A stretch of 64,000 bases of DNA. Source: Streptomyces sp. G-G2 (lineage in GTDB: Bacteria; Actinomycetota; Actinomycetes; Streptomycetales; Streptomycetaceae). Shown here one piece after another: positions 33,567 to 40,790 of the stretch; position 1 is the first letter of the stretch; every line of letters starts with the position of its first letter. The stretch lies in contig NZ_JASISO010000001.1 in the NCBI RefSeq assembly GCF_030063135.1, positions 206,977 through 270,976 of the forward strand, read 5' to 3'. A program made the position numbers and the translations under genes. The notes beneath the pieces are model-generated. The model did no database searches. It saw nothing but the letters and a program-made list of their open reading frames with translations, and was not told the DNA's origin.

Positions 33567-35738
33567 ATGTCAGCACGGAACTGGACCCTCGGGCTCGCGA
33601 TCGGAGCCGTACTGGCCTCCGGGGCGCCCGTCGCCCTGGCGGCGGGCCCCGGAGGCGGGCCCGGGGGCACGGCCGGACGGACCGCCGCGCGGGCCGCCGC
33701 ACCGCTGCCCGGCGGCCTCGGTCCCTGCGTCGGCGCCCTGTGCCCCAACCCGTTCCCGCAGATCGGCACCGGCGCCCCGGTCGGCCGCGACGAGGCCGTC
33801 AGCATCTTCGTCGGCGGTGACTTCGACGTCCGCGAGCGGGCGGCTGAGGCCGAGGGCAAGGTCGTCGTCATCGGCAGCTTCGACCAGGACAAGTCCGCCG
33901 CCGCCGGACAGGCGTACAACATCGGCGTCGTCGGCGCGGGCTCCCTGGTCCCGCCGCCGAACGGCTCCGACTTCCTCACCACCGGCAAGAACGTGAACAT
34001 CGCCGCGGGCGAGCGGCTGATCTCGGACGGCGGCGTGGTCCGCCACGCGGGCACCGCCCCGGGCGCCGGGCGGGTCACCGGCCCACTGGCGAAGGACGCG
34101 GGCGCGGTCGCCCCGTACACGGAACTGCGCGACCAGCTCGACTTCGCCAGCAAGTGCTACGCCTCCAACGAGGCGGGCGGGGAACGCACCCCGACGGGCA
34201 CGGCGCGCAACGTCGCCGGGACGGTCCTCTTCACCGGCGACAACACCTCGAAGCTCCAGGTCTTCAACGTCGACTTCGACCTGGTCAATGGCACCAACCG
34301 CGGAGCGGTCGGACTGCGCTTCGCGAACATCCCGGCGGACGCCACCGTGCTGGTCAACATGCTCGGCACCAGCCGCACCATCAACACCTTCAGCGGCAAC
34401 ATCGTCGACGGCACCGACAGCTTCAACGCCCTGCGCACCCGGCTGCTGTGGAACTTCCCGGACGCCACGACCGTGGACCTGAGGGGCAGCGGCCAGTTCC
34501 AGGGCAGCGTCCTGGTCGGCACGCGGACCTCGCGGACCACCGTCACCCTCCCGGGCATGAACGGCCGGTTCTTCACCACCGGCAGCCTCACCCACACCAG
34601 CCTCGAGGGTCTCGGCGGCGGTCAGGAATTCCACTCCTACCCCTTCAACGGCGACCTGCCGGGCTGCGGCACCCCGGTGGTCACCGGCAAGGTGTCCGTC
34701 CTCAAGCAGGACGCGGAGGGCAAGGCGCTCGCCGGGGCGAAGTTCGAGCTGTGGGAGGAGACCAACGGGACGAACGGCCTCCAGAGCGCGGGACCCGGCG
34801 CCGACACCAAGGTCACCGGCTCGGACTGCACCACGACCACCACCGGCCCGTGCGAGCAGACCGTCGGCGTCGGCACCTTCTACTGGCGCGAGACCGCCGC
34901 CCCCCACGGCTACGAGCTGCCCGCGAACCCGGTCGGCAAGGTCGTGCTGACCAAGGAGAACGCCACCGCGGGCGTCCGCGTGACGGCCGTGAACACCAGG
35001 ACCCCGGTACCGCCCGCCACCGCCAAGGTGGTGCTGTGGAAGACCGACAAGTCCACCGGCGTCGCGCTGCCCGGCGCCCGCTTCGAGCTGTGGAAGGAGA
35101 CCAACGGCAGGCCCCGGCTCCAGACCGCGGCCTCCGGCGGCACGGCCGCGGACACCAAGCTCCCCGGTGACTGCGTGACCGACGCCCAGGGCAGCTGCAC
35201 CGTCGAGCTGCCGATCGGCGCGTCGTACTACTGGCGCGAGACCGGCACCCCCGAGGGGTACGAGCGTCCCGCCCAGCCCGTCACCGAGTTCGAGCTGGAC
35301 GAGGACGACGTCGCGCAAGGCGTCGTCCTCAACGTCCCGAACCAGAAGAAGCCCGGGTTCGAGGGCGCGATCAAGGTCCTGAAACTGGACGCGAAGACCA
35401 ACCGGCCGCTGCGCGGCGCGGTGTTCGAGGTCTGGAAGGAGACCAACAACACCAAGGGCCTCCAGCGGCGGGGCATCAACGCCGACGAGAAGGTCAAGGA
35501 CGGCTGCGCCACCGACCGCCAGGGCGTCTGCACCTTCACCCCCCTCTCCGAGGGCTACTACTACCTGGTGGAGACGGCCGTCCCCGAGGGCTACAAGCTC
35601 CCGCTCGACGGGGTGACCGGACCGCTGCACCTGGACGAGCGCACCCCCGGCAAGCTGTACGTGCAGCGCCTGACCAACGAGCGCGACGACCAGGGCAAGG
35701 GCAAGGGCGGCCGGGAGCCGAGGAGCCCGCGCGGCTGA
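33567..35738 (+). CDS. Choice-of-anchor-A family surface protein with three SpaA-type prealbumin repeats
   Basis: This 723-aa secreted protein has a signal peptide (LGLAIGAVLASGAPVALA). Residues about 60-370 form a choice-of-anchor-A domain (AVSIFVGGDFDVRERAAEAE, VLFTGDNTSKLQVFNVDFDL, FHSYPFNGDLPGCG). Three SpaA/Cna-B-like domains follow: GKVSVLKQDAEGKALAGAKF, AKVVLWKTDKSTGVALPGAR and GAIKVLKLDAKTNRPLRGAV, each closing with a WRETxxPxGYE-like strand. Such domains occur in pilin-like adhesins, often with intramolecular isopeptide bonds. No LPxTG signal or terminal helix exists; the protein ends in a basic tail, GKGKGGREPRSPRG. ATG 33567 follows GGAG. It sits between L,D-transpeptidase genes. 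Confidence 0.9.
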   Translation: MSARNWTLGLAIGAVLASGAPVALAAGPGGGPGGTAGRTAARAAAPLPGGLGPCVGALCPNPFPQIGTGAPVGRDEAVSIFVGGDFDVRERAAEAEGKVVVIGSFDQDKSAAAGQAYNIGVVGAGSLVPPPNGSDFLTTGKNVNIAAGERLISDGGVVRHAGTAPGAGRVTGPLAKDAGAVAPYTELRDQLDFASKCYASNEAGGERTPTGTARNVAGTVLFTGDNTSKLQVFNVDFDLVNGTNRGAVGLRFANIPADATVLVNMLGTSRTINTFSGNIVDGTDSFNALRTRLLWNFPDATTVDLRGSGQFQGSVLVGTRTSRTTVTLPGMNGRFFTTGSLTHTSLEGLGGGQEFHSYPFNGDLPGCGTPVVTGKVSVLKQDAEGKALAGAKFELWEETNGTNGLQSAGPGADTKVTGSDCTTTTTGPCEQTVGVGTFYWRETAAPHGYELPANPVGKVVLTKENATAGVRVTAVNTRTPVPPATAKVVLWKTDKSTGVALPGARFELWKETNGRPRLQTAASGGTAADTKLPGDCVTDAQGSCTVELPIGASYYWRETGTPEGYERPAQPVTEFELDEDDVAQGVVLNVPNQKKPGFEGAIKVLKLDAKTNRPLRGAVFEVWKETNNTKGLQRRGINADEKVKDGCATDRQGVCTFTPLSEGYYYLVETAVPEGYKLPLDGVTGPLHLDERTPGKLYVQRLTNERDDQGKGKGGREPRSPRG

Positions 35739-35785
35739 GCCCTCCGACCGGCTCGGCCCTCCGACCGGCTCGGCCCTCCGGCCGG
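35738..35785. repeat. Three 18-bp tandem units after the SpaA-type gene
   Basis: Units of CCCTCCGACCGGCTCGGC repeat immediately after the stop codon, the last diverged (CCTCCGGCCGG). They precede a strong terminator. Confidence 0.75.
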
Positions 35786-35794
35786 ATGAGCACG

Positions 35795-35845
35795 GCGCGG
35801 GTGCGCCGGTGGGGTGACCCCGTCACCGCATCGGCGCACCCGCGC
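35795..35845 (+). terminator. Terminator after the SpaA-type protein gene
   Basis: A perfect 14-bp outer stem GCGCGGGTGCGCCG (35795-35808) pairs with 35832-35845. The 23-bp loop itself contains a small GGGGTGACCCC palindrome. Confidence 0.85.
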
Positions 35846-35920
35846 GCGCCGTATCCCGGCGGCCCGGCTTAGCTGACAGCGGCGGCCCGGCAGGCGGGCC
35901 ACCGCTCTCAGGAGGCGGCC

Positions 35921-36619
35921 ATGGCGACAGGCGCGATACGCGGGGCGGTGGTGGTGGCGGTGGTGGCGGCCGCGGTACTGGCCCCGGCGGCCCGGGTCCC
36001 CGCCCCGGCCGAGGCGGCCCCGGCCCCCTGCACCGCCCGTACCGGCCCCTACCAGCGCGAGCTGGAGGAGTACCTGCACCGACCGGTCGACGGGGTCCAG
36101 TCGCCCGCCGACTGCGCCGCCATCCGCACCTTCCAGCAGGCCCAGGGCCTGCGGCGGTCCGACGGCTACCCGGACCTCGCGACCTACCGCACGATGGTCG
36201 CCGTACAGGCCCGCCCCAACCCCAACGCGGCCGGTCGCTGCCCGGTCCGCCCGCACCGGGTCACCTGCGTGGACATGGACCGCCAGCTGCTGTGGGTGCA
36301 GCGCGACCGGGAGGTCGTCTTCGCGCCCGTACCGATCCGCACCGGCCGCGACACCGAGGAGACCCGCCCCGGCTGGCACGAGGTCTACTGGCGCAGCGAG
36401 GACCACCACTCCACCCTCTACGAGAACTCGCCCATGCCGTACGCCCAGTTCTTCGACGAGGGCCAGGCCATCCACGGCCACGTGGGGGACCTCTACGACT
36501 ACAGCGGGTCCGCCGGGTGCGTGAACCTCGCCGTGCCCGACGCGGCCCGCCTGTGGGACCTGCTCACCGAAGGGGACGCCGTGTACGTCTGGGGCGTGAA
36601 GCCCGGCACGGACGACTGA
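35921..36619 (+). CDS. Secreted YkuD L,D-transpeptidase-like protein with variant SAGC motif
   Basis: This 232-aa protein has a signal peptide (AVVVAVVAAAVLAPAARVPA region), then a peptidoglycan-binding-like segment (residues about 40-95, CAAIRTFQQAQGLRRSDGYP) and a YkuD domain (QLLWVQRDREVVFAPVPIRT, IHGHVGDLYDY, SAGCVNL). The catalytic Cys200 is present but the usual SHGC histidine is Ala198. Relatives with SAGC are, as I recall, common in actinobacteria, so this may be a natural subgroup rather than a dead enzyme. ATG 35921 has a perfect AGGAGG five bases upstream. It sits between two full-size L,D-transpeptidase lipoprotein genes. Confidence 0.87.
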   Translation: MATGAIRGAVVVAVVAAAVLAPAARVPAPAEAAPAPCTARTGPYQRELEEYLHRPVDGVQSPADCAAIRTFQQAQGLRRSDGYPDLATYRTMVAVQARPNPNAAGRCPVRPHRVTCVDMDRQLLWVQRDREVVFAPVPIRTGRDTEETRPGWHEVYWRSEDHHSTLYENSPMPYAQFFDEGQAIHGHVGDLYDYSGSAGCVNLAVPDAARLWDLLTEGDAVYVWGVKPGTDD

Positions 36620-36747
36620 CTCACCCCAGCTCACAGCCTCTTGGAACGGAACGGTGACACTTCCGTTCCCGTTCGTGATCCCCCCGTGTGATTACCTTTT
36701 CGACAGCGCGCGACTGCCCGTGCGCGGGGGACATGGGGAGAACAAGA

Positions 36748-37989
36748 GTGAACCTGCAGCCCATTGGCGGCCGCTTCCGCACCGGCCTGCCGGCCCTGCT
36801 GCTCGGAGCGGCCCTGCTGCTCACGACGGGGTGCGGTGCTTCGGGTGACAACGGCGGAGGCGGCGGCAGCGGCGGGGCCGACGGCAAGGGCGGCGCCGCG
36901 AGCGGCAGGACGACCGGCACCGAGGCCTCTCAGGCGATGGTCACCGTCAAGCCGGACGACGGCTCCAAGGAGGTCGCGACGAGCGGCGTCCTGAAGATAA
37001 CCAGCACGGGCGGCAAGCTCACCACGGTGACGGTCGCCGACACCAAGGGCAACGCGGTCGAGGGGAAGCTGGCCGCCGACGGCGCCAGCTGGGAGCCCGC
37101 GCGCAACCTCGGGTCGGCCACCGAGTACAAGGTGCACGCCGTCGCCAAGGACGGCTCCGGACACGAGTCCGCGAAGGACACCACCTTCACGACGCTCACC
37201 CCGACGAACACCTTCGTCGGCCACTACGTGCCCGAGGACGGCGAGACCGTCGGCGTGGGCATGCCGGTGTCGATCAACTTCAGCCGCGGGATCACCAACC
37301 CCGAGGCCGTTGAGAAGGCCATCACCGTGACGGCCGTGCCGCCCGTACCCGTCGAGGGCCACTGGTTCGGCAACGACCGCCTCGACTTCCGCCCGGAGAA
37401 GTACTGGGCCGCGGGCACCAAGGTCACCGTCAAGCTCGCCCTGGACGGCGTCGAGGGCCGCCCGGGCGTCTACGGCAAGCAGACCCGTACGGTCTCCTTC
37501 ACCGTCGGCCGCTCCCAGGTGACCACGGTCGACGCGAGCGCGCACCAGATGCAGGTGGTCCGCGACGGCCAGGTACTCAAGGACGTCCCCATCACGGCGG
37601 GCGGTCCCTCGACCACCACGTACAACGGTCAGATGGTCATCAGCGAGAAGTACAAGGTGACCCGGATGAACGGCGCCACCGTCGGCTTCGGCGGCGAGTA
37701 CGACATATCCGACGTCCCGCACGCGATGCGGCTGTCGCAGTCCGGCACCTTCGTGCACGGCAACTACTGGGCCTCCTCGGACACCTTCGGCTCCGAGAAC
37801 GTCAGCCACGGCTGCGTGGGTCTGCGGGACGCGCGCGGCGCCGGTGACGACGACATGCCCGCCGCCTGGTTCTTCAACGAGTCACTGATCGGCGACGTGG
37901 TGGTCGTGAAGAACTCCAAGGACAAGCAGATCGCCCCGGACAACGGCCTCAACGGCTGGAACTTGGACTGGGCGGAGTGGATCAAGTAG
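36748..37989 (+). CDS. L,D-transpeptidase lipoprotein (YkuD, Ig-like domains), paralogue 2
   Basis: This 413-aa lipoprotein parallels the protein at 32195-33424 through its whole length. The lipobox is LLTTGC, followed by a Gly-rich linker (GGGGGSGGADGKGG), two Ig-like domains (TFVGHYVPEDGETVGVGMPV, VEGHWFGNDRLDFRPEKYW) and the YkuD domain with HGN and SHGCVGL (Cys356). It should form 3-3 peptidoglycan cross-links. GTG 36748 is preferred because GGGGAG lies seven bases upstream; ATG 36733 in the same frame is an alternative. The 128 bp upstream are AT-richer and likely contain its own promoter. Confidence 0.94.
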   Translation: MNLQPIGGRFRTGLPALLLGAALLLTTGCGASGDNGGGGGSGGADGKGGAASGRTTGTEASQAMVTVKPDDGSKEVATSGVLKITSTGGKLTTVTVADTKGNAVEGKLAADGASWEPARNLGSATEYKVHAVAKDGSGHESAKDTTFTTLTPTNTFVGHYVPEDGETVGVGMPVSINFSRGITNPEAVEKAITVTAVPPVPVEGHWFGNDRLDFRPEKYWAAGTKVTVKLALDGVEGRPGVYGKQTRTVSFTVGRSQVTTVDASAHQMQVVRDGQVLKDVPITAGGPSTTTYNGQMVISEKYKVTRMNGATVGFGGEYDISDVPHAMRLSQSGTFVHGNYWASSDTFGSENVSHGCVGLRDARGAGDDDMPAAWFFNESLIGDVVVVKNSKDKQIAPDNGLNGWNLDWAEWIK

Positions 37990-38008
37990 CCCTCCCGCGT
38001 ACGTGAAC

Positions 38009-38049
38009 CAGGTGGCCCGGTGCTGTGACCCACAGCACCGGGCCACCTG
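38009..38049 (+). terminator. Terminator after L,D-transpeptidase paralogue 2
   Basis: A perfect 19-bp stem (CAGGTGGCCCGGTGCTGTG and its complement) with a 3-nt ACC loop starts 20 bp past the stop. Confidence 0.93.
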
Positions 38050-38076
38050 CCGTTAACCACCGCTAACCTTCCCCGT

Positions 38077-38844
38077 ATGACCATCTCTCTGGAAGTCTCG
38101 GCAGGCGTCGGCATCATCCGCCTGGACCGTCCGCCCATGAACGCCCTGGACATCGCCGCCCAGGACCGCCTGCGCGAGCTGGCGATCGAGGCGACGGACC
38201 GGTCCGACGTGCGGGCGGTCGTCCTCTACGGCGGCGAGAAGGTCTTCGCCGCGGGCGCCGACATCAAGGAGATGCAGGTGATGGACCACGCTGCGATGGT
38301 CGCCCGGTCCCGCGCCCTGCAGGACTCCTTCACCGCCGTGGCCCGGATCCCCAAGCCCGTGGTCGCGGCCGTCACCGGCTACGCGCTGGGCGGTGGCTGC
38401 GAGCTGGCGCTCTGCGCGGACTACCGGATCGCCGCGGACAACGCCAAGCTCGGCCAGCCCGAGATCATGCTCGGGCTGATCCCGGGCGCGGGCGGCACCC
38501 AGCGGCTGTCCCGGCTGATCGGGCCGTCCAAGGCCAAGGACCTGATCTTCACCGGCCGGATGGTCAAGGCCGAAGAGGCCCTGACGCTCGGCCTGGTGGA
38601 CCGGGTGGTACCGGCCGCCGAGGTGTACGACCAGGCGTACGCGTGGGCCGCCACGCTCGCCCAGGGGCCGGCGCTCGCGCTGCGGGCCGCCAAGGAGTGC
38701 GTGGACGCGGGGCTGGAGGCGGACATCGACACCGGGCTGACCATCGAACGCAACTGGTTCGCGGGGCTGTTCGCGACGGAGGACCGGGAGCGCGGAATGC
38801 GCAGCTTCGTCGAAGAGGGGCCGGGCAAGGCGAAGTTCCTCTGA
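38077..38844 (+). CDS. Enoyl-CoA hydratase/isomerase family protein
   Basis: This 255-aa crotonase-fold enzyme likely hydrates 2-enoyl-CoA in fatty acid breakdown or a related pathway. Oxyanion-hole segments are FAAGADIKEM and YALGGGCELAL. The two acidic catalytic positions of hydratases are present: Glu in GGGCELALCADYRIAADN and Glu in LGQPEIMLGLIPGAGGTQRL. The C-terminal helix (SFVEEGPGKAKF) is typical. ATG 38077 follows a weak ribosome site. It is monocistronic, after a strong terminator and before a leader with its own terminator. Substrate chain length is not readable. Confidence 0.93.
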   Translation: MTISLEVSAGVGIIRLDRPPMNALDIAAQDRLRELAIEATDRSDVRAVVLYGGEKVFAAGADIKEMQVMDHAAMVARSRALQDSFTAVARIPKPVVAAVTGYALGGGCELALCADYRIAADNAKLGQPEIMLGLIPGAGGTQRLSRLIGPSKAKDLIFTGRMVKAEEALTLGLVDRVVPAAEVYDQAYAWAATLAQGPALALRAAKECVDAGLEADIDTGLTIERNWFAGLFATEDRERGMRSFVEEGPGKAKFL

Positions 38845-38915
38845 GTCCGCAGGGCGCGCGGAAGGCTGTGGGGGCCGCGGAAGGCCGTGTCCTCCCTGCG
38901 GGTGGATTAGCCAGG

Positions 38916-38934
38916 CCTTAAGGGAACCTTAAGG
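38916..38934. promoter_or_regulatory. Twin CCTTAAGG palindromes
   Basis: Two copies of the palindrome CCTTAAGG (38916-38923 and 38927-38934) are separated by GAA, giving an 11-bp centre-to-centre spacing, about one helical turn. In this GC-rich DNA such AT-containing palindromes stand out and look like an operator or promoter element. Confidence 0.5.
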
Positions 38935-38939
38935 CGCGA

Positions 38940-39071
38940 GGGAGATCCACTCTGGGTGATGATCTCTCACCGCTAAGTCACCGCAGCTCAGCATGGGTAC
39001 AGCGAGCTTCCGATTGCCCTCGGCATATGACAAGACGCCCCCCGGAATGAAGTGTTCCGAGGGGGCGTTTT
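38940..39071 (+). ncRNA. Candidate small RNA or attenuated leader
   Basis: The stretch between the CCTTAAGG pair and a terminator with a T-tract at 39035-39071 could be a transcript of roughly 100-130 nt. It lies upstream of the ATPase gene start at 39119 and contains no convincing frame of its own. Either a small RNA or a transcription-attenuation leader would fit. No promoter was proven; confidence is low. Confidence 0.3.
39035..39071 (+). terminator. Rho-independent terminator with T-tract
   Basis: Stem ACGCCCCC-CGGAA pairs with TTCCG-A-GGGGGCGT (13 bp, one bulged A) and is followed by TTTT. T-tracts are rare in this window. It lies 191 bp after the enoyl-CoA hydratase stop and 48 bp before the ATPase start. 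Confidence 0.85.
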
Positions 39072-39118
39072 CGCGCGGAACCGCACCGGGGGGCGCCTTC
39101 GCCCTCCATGATGGATCC

Positions 39119-39622
39119 ATGGCGGGCCTGGAGGGTGTGGAACAGCCGCGGCGGCGCGACAGCGTCTCCGCCGTACGACTGACGGCGGCTCTTGAGGATG
39201 AACAGGGCCTGAAGGTAATGGAGTTGTACGGCAGCCCGGCCGACGGGGAGGTGACCCTGCCGTCGCTCCCGGAGTCCGCGGGCGTCGCCCGCCGCCTCAC
39301 CCAGTGCGTGGCCCTGCGGCTCTGGGGGCTGTCCCCGCAGATAGCGGAGCACGCCGTACTGCTCGTCTCCGAGCTGGTCGGCAACGCGGTCCGGCACACC
39401 GGCGCCCGTTCCTTCGGGCTCCGGATGCTGCGGCGGCGCGGCTGGATCCGGATCGAGGTCCGCGACCCCTCGCGCGGGCTCCCCTGTCTGATGCCGGTGC
39501 ACGAGATGGACACCACGGGCCGCGGGCTGTTCCTGGTCGACAAGCTCTCCGACCGCTGGGGCGCCGACCTTTTACCGCGCGGCAAGACGACCTGGTTCGA
39601 GATGCGGGTCTCGGACCGCTAG
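39119..39622 (+). CDS. Anti-sigma-factor-type ATP-binding protein (RsbW/SpoIIAB-like HATPase) with a TTA codon
   Basis: This 167-aa protein is a single-domain GHKL ATPase like the many Streptomyces serine-kinase/anti-sigma regulators. N-box: LLVSELVGNAVRHTG. G1 box: VRDPSRGLP. G2 region: TTGRGLFLVDKLSDRWG. It ends with GKTTWFEM. It could phosphorylate an antagonist or bind a sigma factor; no cognate partner is adjacent. The start ATG 39119 is chosen because the longer frame from 38993 would run through a terminator. Leucine codon TTA occurs at 39572-39574 (DLLPRG), so translation may depend on the bldA tRNA and hence on development. It is the only TTA codon I found in this window. Confidence 0.88.
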   Translation: MAGLEGVEQPRRRDSVSAVRLTAALEDEQGLKVMELYGSPADGEVTLPSLPESAGVARRLTQCVALRLWGLSPQIAEHAVLLVSELVGNAVRHTGARSFGLRMLRRRGWIRIEVRDPSRGLPCLMPVHEMDTTGRGLFLVDKLSDRWGADLLPRGKTTWFEMRVSDR

Positions 39623-39644
39623 GCCGGACCCGCCCGACAACGCA

Positions 39645-39684
39645 GAAGCCCCCTGTCGCCGTAGTGGGGCGCTTCGGGGGCTTC
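39645..39684 (+). terminator. Terminator after the HATPase gene
   Basis: GAAGCCCCC (39645-39653) pairs with GGGGGCTTC (39676-39684) around a 22-bp loop that has some inner pairing. Confidence 0.75.
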
Positions 39685-39691
39685 ATGGGTG

Positions 39692-39724
39692 GGCCGAGGA
39701 TCGAAGGGGGTGTGATCCTCGGCC
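39692..39724. terminator. Second hairpin, possible leftward or backup terminator
   Basis: A perfect 11-bp stem GGCCGAGGATC / GATCCTCGGCC with an 11-nt loop lies just after the previous hairpin. Orientation is uncertain. Confidence 0.6.
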
Positions 39725-40010
39725 GCTGACTTCGCTCGGGTCAAAGGGGAAGTCGTGGTTCCGACTATGGCAGACGGCGGCCTGAACATCAAAAGTCCCG
39801 ATTGGGACATAAGTATTCAAATCATAAGAGTTTCTAGCTAAATCTTAGGTGAGATGGGCCACTCGCCTCGTAATCAGTGCATAGGTATCGACCAATGCGC
39901 GTAAATCGTTGACCGCATAGGGGGTAGACCCGGAGGTGGGTCACTTCGGGTGAACGTCCCTAATTGGGTCAATCGTTATCTTCAGCGCCAACCACCCCTT
40001 AAATGGGCAG
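39725..40010. promoter_or_regulatory. AT-rich upstream region of the deacetylase/propeller operon
   Basis: Nothing codes here. GC falls to 22 of 60 bases at 39781-39840 by direct count, against roughly 70% nearby, and is about 31 of 60 in the next 60. A small hairpin GTCCC-GATT-GGGAC spans 39795-39808. The region likely holds the promoter of the downstream two-gene operon and is a candidate target for a nucleoid silencer such as Lsr2. Confidence 0.55.
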
Positions 40011-40790
40011 GTGCTCTGTTATCCAGACCGTCGTACGGCCCTGCGCGCCGGAGCGGCGGCCGCCGCTGGGGCCCTCACCGCCGCCTGCGGGACGGGCCGT
40101 CACGCGGCCCCGCCCGCGACCTCGCCCCCCGCCACCCGCCCGGCCGCCGCTCCCGCCGCGGCCCCCTCCCCGCGCCGCTTCCCCGGGCAGCCCGTGGAGA
40201 TCGCCCACGGGGCCCGGGACAGCCCCAAGGTGGCGCTCACCTTCCACGGCAACGGGGACCCCGCCATCGCCCGCGCGGTGCTCGCCGAGGCGGAGCGGGC
40301 GGGCGCGCGGGTGACCGTACTCGCCATCGGCACCTGGCTCGACGCCCACCCGGAACTGGCCCGCCGGATCCTGGACGGAGGCCACGAACTCGGCAACCAC
40401 ACCCAGCGCCACCTCGCCATCAACGACCTGCCCGAAGCGGAGGCACAGGCCGAGATCACCGGCTGCGCCACCCGACTCAAGCGGCTCACCGGATCCATCG
40501 GCACCTGGTTCCGGCCCTCCCAGACCCAGTACGCGACCCCGCTGGTGCGCACCCTGGCCCAGCGCGCGGGCTACCCGCACGTCCTCTCGTACGACGTGGA
40601 CTCCCTCGACTTCACCTCACCCGGCGCCGCGGCCGTCATCCGCAACGTCACCGGGCCGATCCTCGGCGGATCGGTGGTGAGCCTGCACTTCGGCTACGCG
40701 GACACGGTCGCCGCGCTGCCGCCCCTCCTCGAAGACCTCGCGCGCCGCACGCTGCGCGCGGTGACCACCACGGAGCTGCTGACCCCATGA
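40011..40790 (+). CDS. Polysaccharide deacetylase-family lipoprotein with non-canonical first motif
   Basis: This 259-aa NodB-fold (CE4-like) protein is exported: an Arg-Arg region (PDRRTALRAGAAAAAGAL) and a lipobox-like TAAC suggest Tat or Sec export and lipid anchoring. Motif 1 reads VALTFHGNGDP instead of TFDDGP, so the catalytic-base and metal Asp positions are altered. Motif 2, GHELGNHTQRH, keeps the two metal histidines; WFRPSQTQYATP is an altered motif 3. Relatives with TFHGxGD occur, as I recall, in actinobacteria. Deacetylase activity is uncertain. GTG 40011 starts the signal region, with a close GGGCAG. Its stop overlaps the next start as ATGA. Confidence 0.85.
   Translation: MLCYPDRRTALRAGAAAAAGALTAACGTGRHAAPPATSPPATRPAAAPAAAPSPRRFPGQPVEIAHGARDSPKVALTFHGNGDPAIARAVLAEAERAGARVTVLAIGTWLDAHPELARRILDGGHELGNHTQRHLAINDLPEAEAQAEITGCATRLKRLTGSIGTWFRPSQTQYATPLVRTLAQRAGYPHVLSYDVDSLDFTSPGAAAVIRNVTGPILGGSVVSLHFGYADTVAALPPLLEDLARRTLRAVTTTELLTP

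Noticed and set aside
38993..39118. Upstream extension of the HATPase gene to ATG 38993
   Set aside because: The extension would run through a clear T-tract terminator (39035-39071), so the start at 39119 is preferred.
39725..39800. Possible tRNA-like T-arm near TGGTTCCGACT
   Set aside because: No matching acceptor, D and anticodon arms can be formed around it; the region is better explained as promoter and terminator hairpins.
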